A stretch of 9,539 nucleotides of DNA from an uncultured Ruminococcus sp. Lineage in GTDB: Bacteria; Bacillota; Clostridia; Oscillospirales; Acutalibacteraceae. A model generated the notes under the pieces. The model was not told where the DNA came from. It did not search any database and saw only the letters and a list, made by a program, of their open reading frames with translations. Both the position numbers and the translations under genes were made by a program. The number at the start of each line of letters is the position of its first letter. Position 1 is the first letter of the stretch. Shown piece by piece: positions 1 through 7,043 of this stretch. The stretch is taken from positions 1 through 9,539 of the forward strand of contig CACZSM010000023.1 in NCBI GenBank assembly GCA_902783815.1, read 5' to 3'.

Positions 1-1532
1 ACCATGATCGAAGTATTCTTTTTACGCATATCATTGCTGTAGGCACAAAGCTCAGAATTCTCAGGAAGATACATCCTCAGCTTTGCCCTCATTGAATCGC
101 TGTCCGTTTCCGAGAGGAATATAAACTGCTTCATCTCCGTAAATATCCTGAGCTTGCTGAATATCATCTCAGTGCGTATATAATCGAGAGTCATCAGCGC
201 ATCCACATCCGGTACTACTACATTGTAAACGCTGTCCAGCATATACTTGTACTGTTCATTGACTGCAAGTGAGAGAAATTCATCGTATGTACACAGAAGT
301 ACATTTACCCTTCCGTTTTCATTGATATTATCTATAAAGCGAATATTCCATACGCTATCAAGTACATTAAGCCTTGATGTATTATCAGTCAGCGCTTTAT
401 TCATTATAACTGCTTCATCCCTGTTTTTACAGAGGAACAATATCATTTTCCCCTGTGACAGAAAATAATTCAGATAAGCACAAAGATATATTGTAAATTC
501 TCCGCGGCAGTTATCCCTTATACTTACATTTTTACCGTTAAGCAGACTTATGACCACATTCTGATAATTCGTATTCTGATGAACTCCGGATTCTCTTATC
601 TGGTTTGATATAACCGCAAGAATACCTTTTTCCATGCAGTCCTCGGATTTAGTATTTCCGATATCATTGCTCCGCAGTCCGTTCTTTTCGATATTATCCT
701 TTCCGCCTGTTTCAGAATACAGCAGTACGCCTGTTTCAGAATAGATATCCCTGTATCTGTAAAGCAGATTTTCAATATTTCCGGACATCTCCGCTTTTAT
801 ATCAACATTTGTAAAGCTGCCAGTCTCATTTTCCTCTTTACTCTCAAGAAAAAGCTGTACCTGCTCAGCAATAATAAATCCAGCCATAGGTATCAGATAG
901 CAGCCCTTTGAAAGCGTAAGCATAAAGCTGTTCCAGTCATCACTTCCCCACAGCACAGACCAATACAAAAACCCGAATTCGATCACAAGCAATATGGCAA
1001 AAGCATATTTCATTCCCTTTGCCCACATTCCCATTACAAAACCTGCGCCGCTCAGGGATATTTTTCCCCTGTCATCATTACTGTAGAATCTGCGGACAAA
1101 CTTCCAGGGAAAATGCAGGGCACATTCCGCCCCTACACAATTATCATAATCAATATACTTCGTTTTATTTCTGAATATCAGCTTTGTAATGAACATTACT
1201 ACTATCATTAAAAGCAGATATATCAGATTCAGTCCGACAATACACAGGATCATATATATAAGTTCAAATGTCCTTGCCGGCATTATGAAATCGAGTATTT
1301 CTGTGACCTTTTCATTGTTTATTATATTATCTATCAGCGTAAGCATAAATGATGACGAAAGACTATTGCTTACAGCAGCTGTAACAATTAATGCTGCGAT
1401 CATCTGTCTGAACTGGAGATATCTTTTTTCGATATCATACGACAGCTTCTTTTCTATCAGCAGATTCAGAAGGAAAAATATGCCGATACTGAAAAGCAGA
1501 AATAAAAGAAATGTTATTATTTGAATCTTCAT
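1..1532 (-). CDS. Polytopic membrane protein with degenerate SF2 helicase-like domain (partial)
   Basis: Fourth gene of the operon. The frame is open for 510 codons from an ATG at 1532 and runs off the left edge, so the C-terminus is missing. An AGGAGG site 5 bases upstream fixes the start. I see about five hydrophobic segments, near residues 5-27, 44-67, 91-118, 174-196 and 203-228. Basic loops follow segments 1 and 3, which places the rest of the protein in the cytoplasm. From about residue 325 the spacing resembles a DExD/H helicase N-lobe: GKNVSIRDNCRGEF (332-346) where a Walker A belongs, MILFLCKNRDEA (363-374) like motif Ia, VLLCTYDEFL (411-420), VVVPDVDAL (438-446) where DEAD/DEAH belongs, and FIFLSET (470-476) like the SAT motif. 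The Walker lysine and the DE pair are absent, so ATP hydrolysis is unlikely. Presence of a membrane protein is well supported; the helicase ancestry is my inference from motif order. I do not recognise a named family. Confidence 0.8.
   Translation of the reverse strand, partial: MKIQIITFLLFLLFSIGIFFLLNLLIEKKLSYDIEKRYLQFRQMIAALIVTAAVSNSLSSSFMLTLIDNIINNEKVTEILDFIMPARTFELIYMILCIVGLNLIYLLLMIVVMFITKLIFRNKTKYIDYDNCVGAECALHFPWKFVRRFYSNDDRGKISLSGAGFVMGMWAKGMKYAFAILLVIEFGFLYWSVLWGSDDWNSFMLTLSKGCYLIPMAGFIIAEQVQLFLESKEENETGSFTNVDIKAEMSGNIENLLYRYRDIYSETGVLLYSETGGKDNIEKNGLRSNDIGNTKSEDCMEKGILAVISNQIRESGVHQNTNYQNVVISLLNGKNVSIRDNCRGEFTIYLCAYLNYFLSQGKMILFLCKNRDEAVIMNKALTDNTSRLNVLDSVWNIRFIDNINENGRVNVLLCTYDEFLSLAVNEQYKYMLDSVYNVVVPDVDALMTLDYIRTEMIFSKLRIFTEMKQFIFLSETDSDSMRAKLRMYLPENSELCAYSNDMRKKNTSIM
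704..743. repeat. Short in-frame direct repeat inside the membrane protein gene
   Basis: A 16-base sequence, CGCCTGTTTCAGAATA, is present at 704-719 and again at 728-743, offset by 24 bases. In the coding strand it gives YSETG twice (residues 264-268 and 272-276) in the linker between the last membrane segment and the helicase-like domain. It keeps the frame and looks like a small local duplication. Confidence 0.7.
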
Positions 1533-1537
1533 ACCTT

Positions 1538-1543
1538 CCTCCT
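1538..1543 (-). promoter_or_regulatory. Ribosome binding site of the polytopic membrane protein
   Basis: AGGAGG on the minus strand ends 5 bases before the ATG at 1532. The 11-base gap to the previous stop codon (1544-1546) consists of nothing but this site and its spacer, which indicates co-transcription. It is what decides the start of the partial gene. Confidence 0.8.
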
Positions 1544-3541
1544 TCAGATCTGAGGCCAATACAATCTGCTGTCAACAACATCATCAACAAACTGCGATGA
1601 AATTTTCGGAGATCTGCTGGTACCGGAATTATCATCTGTACTCTTATCAGTATCCGGATCGTAAAGACTTATCAATCCGGAGAAGAACTCCAGCTTATTC
1701 AGATGATTTTTTGCCTGTCCTATATGCCAGAGATGCGCCGCTTTCAGCCATTCTGATGTTGTAACAGCCTGTGTTTTCAGTCTCAGATGTCTTTCAAGGT
1801 AATCAAGCTGATTCATGAGGTTGATATAGTTTTTAAGCTGCTTTGCTCTTTCCATATAACCAACGATGTACTTATCCATTTCTCCGATCAATGAATCGAG
1901 CGTTGAATTCATCTTCTTTCTGTAATAACTCACTGGTATTTTCCATGAGAAAAACATTATTACTGCGGCTGCTGCAATATATGACACAAATATCAGCATC
2001 ATTACCGGAGACTTGAAATCATAAGTCTGCAAAAGCGCATAAAACACTCCTGATACTCCGACTAATACCAGTATCAGAAGTATGAAATTCCTCACTGATA
2101 CCGAGTTTATGCAGCTTATATAATGTGATATATCCGCATTGCCTTCTTCAAGCGCTTTTGCCATATTCAGCTGATCCTGAAATTGAAGTGAAGGAGTCAT
2201 CTGCGGCTGATTCAGCATATCAAGAAGCTGCTCTTCATCCCTCTGTAGTATTTTTATCTGTTCGGGCGTATCCTTGTCCGACACAAAACACTTATTATGC
2301 CAGACCTCCTCCTCTGCCTTTCTTTTTTCAAGATTCTCCTTATAGACATCGCCCAGCTTATCCGAATAGGATGAAAGCTCTCTGTCAAGCTCTCCAAGAG
2401 TCTGTTTTATTCCCTCATAAACATTATCCCATTCATCTGACAGATTTGCTGATGGTGTGATCTTGCTCCTGAATCTCTCCAGACTGCCCTTCATACTATT
2501 ATTATTCTCATTTCCAACAGATATTTTCTTTTCAAATTCACTTCCGGCAACAGATATCTCCTCATCAGACGGCTTATTGTATGTCGGCAAAGCTGACTCC
2601 ATCACCCTTGAACCGCCGCCAGCTTCTTCAAGCTCTACATACTCCCTCAGTCTTTCTCTGTAGTGATAAAGCATTTTACTGTATTTTTCCTGAATCTCGG
2701 AATCATTCATCTTTTTTATGCTGTTCCAATGATTCCTGCAAAGCTCTGACAATGTAACTGATTTTTCCATCCCGTGTGGTATCTCAAAATCCGTTACAGA
2801 AAATTCTACTATCCTCAGCAAAGCATTGATATCAGAATTCCTGTCTTGCTTATCACCGATAAGCTCGAATATCTGATAATCCTCCAATATCTCCTTCAAT
2901 GATCCTAATATCTGTATATCATCCTGATGCTTGCTGTCCGATTCGTATTTCTTTATAAGCTCATCAAAAAATTCAGATACAGCTCCGGTATCACCTTTTT
3001 CATCATGCGAACTTCTGTATTTTTCAAGAGCAGATTTCAATGCTGTTATATTGTTCTCCTGTCCCTCATCTACGCCGATCTCTTTCATTAGAAGTCTGAG
3101 ATCCTCCTGAAGTCTTTTTGAACTCATATATTCGTCGTCAAGCTCATGTATCGTTTTTATTTCGCCTGCTTCATATACCATTATCAGATTTATCGCTACC
3201 TGCGTATAAAAACCTGCCCGTGTTGATATCCTTGACTGTTTCAGGTCACGGTCAATATCAAGAAGTCTGGAAAGGAGGGTATCCTTCCAGGTTCTTGATT
3301 CATGTCCATATTCACTGCGCATCGTTACTATTATCTGATAGTCTCTCACATTATAGGGAAATCTATCAAGGTAAAGCCGGACCTCTCCAGCTGCTTTTTT
3401 GAAGGATTTGCCTACGCCCTCGCCAAGATAAGCATCGGATATCATATACAACTTATGATCCGAGCGTTCGCGATAGAAGAAAAAATCAAAGTTATTCATG
3501 TTCAGGCACTGATCAACATTAATAAAGAATCGAAATGACAT
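1544..3541 (-). CDS. Charged helical/coiled-coil protein with C-terminal membrane hairpin
   Basis: Third gene of the operon, 665 residues; I do not recognise the family. Residues 1-80 look mixed alpha/beta, with strand-like stretches at FRFFINV, FDFFFY, LYMIS and DYQIIVTM. Residues about 80-475 are highly charged and mostly helical, with coiled-coil-like stretches around 370-450. Two hydrophobic segments at about 482-503 and 512-535 are separated by a short loop, and the second is followed by YYRKK. That predicts a hairpin with both the long N-terminal part and the C-terminal 130 residues in the cytoplasm. The C-terminal part begins with another long amphipathic helix. The last residues hold DVVDSRLYW (654-662), matching a motif at the end of the VWA protein of the same operon. 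The start at 3541 is backed by AAAGGAG six bases upstream, and only 15 bases separate it from the tubulin-like gene. It is probably a membrane-bound adaptor or scaffold, which is an inference from topology and context. Confidence 0.88.
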   Translation of the reverse strand: MSFRFFINVDQCLNMNNFDFFFYRERSDHKLYMISDAYLGEGVGKSFKKAAGEVRLYLDRFPYNVRDYQIIVTMRSEYGHESRTWKDTLLSRLLDIDRDLKQSRISTRAGFYTQVAINLIMVYEAGEIKTIHELDDEYMSSKRLQEDLRLLMKEIGVDEGQENNITALKSALEKYRSSHDEKGDTGAVSEFFDELIKKYESDSKHQDDIQILGSLKEILEDYQIFELIGDKQDRNSDINALLRIVEFSVTDFEIPHGMEKSVTLSELCRNHWNSIKKMNDSEIQEKYSKMLYHYRERLREYVELEEAGGGSRVMESALPTYNKPSDEEISVAGSEFEKKISVGNENNNSMKGSLERFRSKITPSANLSDEWDNVYEGIKQTLGELDRELSSYSDKLGDVYKENLEKRKAEEEVWHNKCFVSDKDTPEQIKILQRDEEQLLDMLNQPQMTPSLQFQDQLNMAKALEEGNADISHYISCINSVSVRNFILLILVLVGVSGVFYALLQTYDFKSPVMMLIFVSYIAAAAVIMFFSWKIPVSYYRKKMNSTLDSLIGEMDKYIVGYMERAKQLKNYINLMNQLDYLERHLRLKTQAVTTSEWLKAAHLWHIGQAKNHLNKLEFFSGLISLYDPDTDKSTDDNSGTSRSPKISSQFVDDVVDSRLYWPQI
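1556..1582 (-). other. C-terminal D-x-V-D-S-R-x-x-W motif, copy in coiled-coil protein
   Basis: Codes for residues 654-662 (DVVDSRLYW), three residues from the end of the protein. It matches DTVDSRDIW near the end of the VWA protein (7068-7094) at six of nine positions. The shared residues use different synonymous codons (GTT GAC AGC AGA here, GTC GAT AGC AGG there), so the likeness is at protein level and not a recent copy of DNA. Confidence 0.55.
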
Positions 3542-3547
3542 TGCCGA

Positions 3548-3554
3548 CTCCTTT
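3548..3554 (-). promoter_or_regulatory. Ribosome binding site of the coiled-coil membrane protein
   Basis: AAAGGAG on the minus strand lies six bases before the ATG at 3541. It supports this start over the in-frame internal Met at residue 15. Confidence 0.8.
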
Positions 3555-3556
3555 CA

Positions 3557-6500
3557 TTATTCTTCCTCTTCACCATACTTTTTCCTGAGAATTGCATTGT
3601 AATATGAAACAAATAATTTTTCTTCTTTTCCTTGTTCAGACTCAGGTTTCCTTGCCAGGAAGCTGTTTCCATAAATAGCCTCAAGTATTCTTCTGGTTGC
3701 CTTATTGATAGTTACACTATTATTATCAAAAAGTATCTCACATATCTCCCAAAGAGTAATAAGCAATCCATCAAAAAGCTTTTCCCATTTTTCATGCTTA
3801 GTATGTGAACGCATACTCTGGAAGATATCAAACAGGTTAGCATCGCTTGCGTTATCACCGCTGCCTGTATGTATAAGATCATCCACAAGACTCAGATCAA
3901 GAAGTCCGTCAAACAGCTCTTCAGAGGTCTTGTATCCCTTTATATTCTGAAGATGCTTTTGTGCGTCGCGCAGTATAGACATCTTAAGCATTCCGTTATA
4001 CGATATTGCATCGAATACATCAGAATATCCATTTCCGATCAGCTTTCCGCATTTCTTGATCGGCTGGATCATCGCATAGCCATTTGTATATGCAAACCAG
4101 GTCGGTCTTGGATTGCCGTTCTCATCCGGGTTTTCATCGTCATTTATAAGCTGTATGATATCCAGCGCAAGCGCGTAGATAAATGCTTTAAGATCATTCT
4201 GTTTATCAATTTCACGCTGTTTTTCCGTTATAGCAGGTATGAAGCCCTCTTCATGCCAGTGGCAGTTAAGGTGCGGATTTACCGTTACTATTGCATCATC
4301 AGGATTGCCTGTTTGTTTAGGCTTCATGCCGAGGTTCAATATACGATCCCTATATGCCTTTTCATTGCGTGAACCGTACTTATACTTTATGAGGTTTTCG
4401 ATCTTATAGTTATACTGCAGTCTGAGGCACACAATCTCAGTATCCGGGAACTCATCATTTATCATTACTGTTGAACTGCCATAGGAATTCGGAAGGTAGA
4501 AATACGCTGTCTGTGAAACATCCGGATTAAGGTTAGCATCGGTTTCTGAGCAGGCATCTGATACTGCAAGGAAGCTGATCTCAGTTTTATCCTTTATTAT
4601 ATCAGTTGCTATCATAGGTTCAGCAACTCTCATTGCTGTTTCTATCCTGTTCTTTATGTAATTCCCTACCCTTTCTGCATAGTCCTTATCTGACGGTATC
4701 ACACCCTCTACAAGCTCACATTCCTTGAACAGCGCCTCACGGGCAGTAAGATTAACTGTTTTTCCACCCTTTTCGATAACATCATTTAGGATCGTATCTA
4801 CCACTGCTGAACTGAATACCCTTTCAAGATCAAGCTGAGCCTTTCTTATGCGCTTTTCCTTTTCAGCCGGAGTTTCCTTTTTGCCTGAAATTGCAAATGC
4901 TCTTGCCTGGATACTGAATATCTGGTCGAATATAGCTTTTTTAGTTTCATCAGAAAGCATTATAGTAGATCCGGTGAAATACTCATCTGTCATTTTATCG
5001 AACGCTTCCTTTGAACAGTACACACCATTCTGACCATACGGGAAACGGATATTTTCAAGTCTTATGATATCCTCATCATTGCGGTCGATCTTTGAAGAAA
5101 CTGTATTGAAGAACGCCAGATAGTTTTCTGCAAGCTCATTGAATCTTTCAAGGAGTATCTCACATACATTATACTTTATCGCATTTTCAATATAACAATG
5201 CGTAGTGCCGATATGAGTTCTTGAAACCTCTTCGAGCTTTATTTTCAGCTTTTTTATAGCCCTCTCCTCACTGTTGATAGCATTTCCGATAGATCCCAGC
5301 ATCTTCCAGATAGGATTACGCTTATCCCTGAGTGTTCTGAGCGCATCACTCGGACTCTGATCGCCCTTTGCCTTTGCATCAAAATCCTCTTTTGTATATG
5401 CAGAAAGATCTACTCCTGCTATCTCATTTTTAAGACTCTCCATTTCTTTTTCAAGAATATTGATTATATCATAAATAATGAATCTTGCTGTTACAGGATG
5501 TACCTTTGAAAGCAGTCCATATACACATCTCTTCTTATCCTTATTGAATTCCATTACTTCCGCGCTTTGCGGGAAGATCTGGTCAGCAAAATTCATTGGC
5601 TTTGTATCAACAAGATGCTTAGCCAGCTTCGCATATGCGCGCATGGAATCCCAGACATTATTTATCTGACCCTGCGCGTCAGAAAATGTTTTCATCTTCT
5701 GATCGTTTATCTCACAGTTATTCTCGGCAATCATTACTTCCTCAGAATCCATAAGATCCTGTATGAGTTCATCAAGGTTCTTCATGTATTCATATGCCAC
5801 TGAAATATACTCATTTGACCTCTCTACAAATGCTTCCTTAGCAAACATTCCGAGTTTTGCATGATCTCCAAGTGCTTCCGTTTTAAACAGTTCAAGATAT
5901 GATTTCTTGATCTCCGGCAGTTCAGTAGTGCTGTCAGTTCTCTGCTTAGCCATTGCCGCTTTCTTCAATGCTTCAAATGAGCGGTCGATGAGCAGCCATT
6001 CCTTTTGTACAAGCTCCTTCACTACCCTGAGCGCAACATATTTCTGCGCTGTTTCCTTCGGATAGACCAGACGGCACATTCCTGCACCGGCAAATTTATT
6101 CATACCGCCCTGTCCTATGGATGCAAGTATGAAATTATCCTCTATTGACAGTGCATCAGCTGTTACCGGACTGAACAGGAGTGTATATACTATATGAGAA
6201 ACATAATCAAATATCTCTCCGAGCTTTGTATCGCCTATAGAACCGAGCTTACCGCTTCTCTCTACAAGATAGAGATAATTATATGGTACATTGCTTACAT
6301 TAAGATCTTCATTATCATAGAATTCAAGTCTGAGGTTATCCGTCATTTCGCTGCTGTATGCAGGACGCATATTAAAGGCATTAAGCTCCTTCAGACAGGT
6401 ATAACCATTTACACATACTGCATCCCTGTTTATCTTTGAGGGCTGAACATCCTCCATTACATCCGGTCCTATGAACATTCCTCTTATAACAAGCTGTCTT

Positions 6501-7018
6501 AAACCAACCTGAGTCTTTACAAGATCCCTTATAAACAGCGGCATCTGCAAAAATAGTCCTGCGCCCGTACCGCCTGTTATTGAACCGACTATCATAACGG
6601 TAAGGCTGCTGTTATGAGGATTATCATCAATACGGCGTATGCGGTCTATTTCTGTCTTTATCGGTATAAACCTTCCGTTTTCAACTGCTGAGATCATTGC
6701 TAATCTTGAAAGTGTCCTAACCTGACCTGCACCATTGGTCATCGTTCTTTTGCGGAGAAAATCATTCTCCGGGAACCATTCAAGGTATTCCTTATGACCA
6801 TTGAGGTATTGCATTACATCTATATCATCACTTGTCTGGATCGTTTCCATCTTGTGCTTACCCTTAAGCAGAGCAAGGTCATTTACATTCGTATCTACTC
6901 CGATCACACCTACATATCTTCTGTCAGAATCACTCAGAAGATCACTTATTCCTGCCGCAATCTTACAGCCTACACCTCCTATTCCGATTATAATGGTTGG
7001 TACATGATTTACGCTCAT
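3557..7018 (-). CDS. Large tubulin/FtsZ-like GTPase-fold protein (Tubulin_2-like)
   Basis: Second gene of the operon, 1153 residues against about 350-450 for FtsZ or tubulin. Counting from the Met at 7018, the N-terminal third has the tubulin-superfamily order: GIGGVG (12-17) as the first nucleotide loop after a hydrophobic strand; VDTN (41-44); NGAGQVR (95-101); GSITGGTGAG (145-154), which contains the GGTGxG phosphate-binding signature; and VNGYTCLKELNAF (203-215), which resembles the central H7 helix of the large bacterial tubulin-like family. SIGQGGMNKFAGAG at 302-315 also fits that family. The remaining 800 residues are mostly helical with charged stretches and no membrane segment, so the protein should be cytoplasmic. 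It ends in KKYGEEEE. The family is known or predicted to bind GTP; polymerisation has not been shown here, and the usual T7 catalytic pattern NxDxx[DE] is not evident. Start: an ATG at 7024 is also in frame, but AAAGGA sits 9 bases before 7018 and only 3 before 7024, so I chose 7018. Genes on both sides are 15-25 bases away. Confidence 0.9.
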   Translation of the reverse strand: MSVNHVPTIIIGIGGVGCKIAAGISDLLSDSDRRYVGVIGVDTNVNDLALLKGKHKMETIQTSDDIDVMQYLNGHKEYLEWFPENDFLRKRTMTNGAGQVRTLSRLAMISAVENGRFIPIKTEIDRIRRIDDNPHNSSLTVMIVGSITGGTGAGLFLQMPLFIRDLVKTQVGLRQLVIRGMFIGPDVMEDVQPSKINRDAVCVNGYTCLKELNAFNMRPAYSSEMTDNLRLEFYDNEDLNVSNVPYNYLYLVERSGKLGSIGDTKLGEIFDYVSHIVYTLLFSPVTADALSIEDNFILASIGQGGMNKFAGAGMCRLVYPKETAQKYVALRVVKELVQKEWLLIDRSFEALKKAAMAKQRTDSTTELPEIKKSYLELFKTEALGDHAKLGMFAKEAFVERSNEYISVAYEYMKNLDELIQDLMDSEEVMIAENNCEINDQKMKTFSDAQGQINNVWDSMRAYAKLAKHLVDTKPMNFADQIFPQSAEVMEFNKDKKRCVYGLLSKVHPVTARFIIYDIINILEKEMESLKNEIAGVDLSAYTKEDFDAKAKGDQSPSDALRTLRDKRNPIWKMLGSIGNAINSEERAIKKLKIKLEEVSRTHIGTTHCYIENAIKYNVCEILLERFNELAENYLAFFNTVSSKIDRNDEDIIRLENIRFPYGQNGVYCSKEAFDKMTDEYFTGSTIMLSDETKKAIFDQIFSIQARAFAISGKKETPAEKEKRIRKAQLDLERVFSSAVVDTILNDVIEKGGKTVNLTAREALFKECELVEGVIPSDKDYAERVGNYIKNRIETAMRVAEPMIATDIIKDKTEISFLAVSDACSETDANLNPDVSQTAYFYLPNSYGSSTVMINDEFPDTEIVCLRLQYNYKIENLIKYKYGSRNEKAYRDRILNLGMKPKQTGNPDDAIVTVNPHLNCHWHEEGFIPAITEKQREIDKQNDLKAFIYALALDIIQLINDDENPDENGNPRPTWFAYTNGYAMIQPIKKCGKLIGNGYSDVFDAISYNGMLKMSILRDAQKHLQNIKGYKTSEELFDGLLDLSLVDDLIHTGSGDNASDANLFDIFQSMRSHTKHEKWEKLFDGLLITLWEICEILFDNNSVTINKATRRILEAIYGNSFLARKPESEQGKEEKLFVSYYNAILRKKYGEEEE

Positions 7019-7027
7019 CTTCATTCA

Positions 7028-7033
7028 TCCTTT
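7028..7033 (-). promoter_or_regulatory. Ribosome binding site deciding the tubulin-like start
   Basis: AAAGGA on the minus strand is followed closely by three ATGs, at 7028 (out of frame), 7024 and 7018. Spacing of 9 bases favours 7018; spacing of 3 bases to 7024 is too short for a usual start. The two starts differ by only two residues. Confidence 0.6.
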
Positions 7034-7043
7034 CAAGATTTTA

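Noticed and set aside
3401..3425. GEGVGKS in the coiled-coil protein (residues 40-46), which looks like a Walker A P-loop
   Set aside because: GxxxxGK[ST] needs a glycine five residues before the G of GK, and a leucine is there. No Walker B or other NTPase motif follows.
3869..4372. Plus-strand open frame of about 167 residues
   Set aside because: It is entirely antisense to the tubulin-like gene and its translation has no domain-like pattern.
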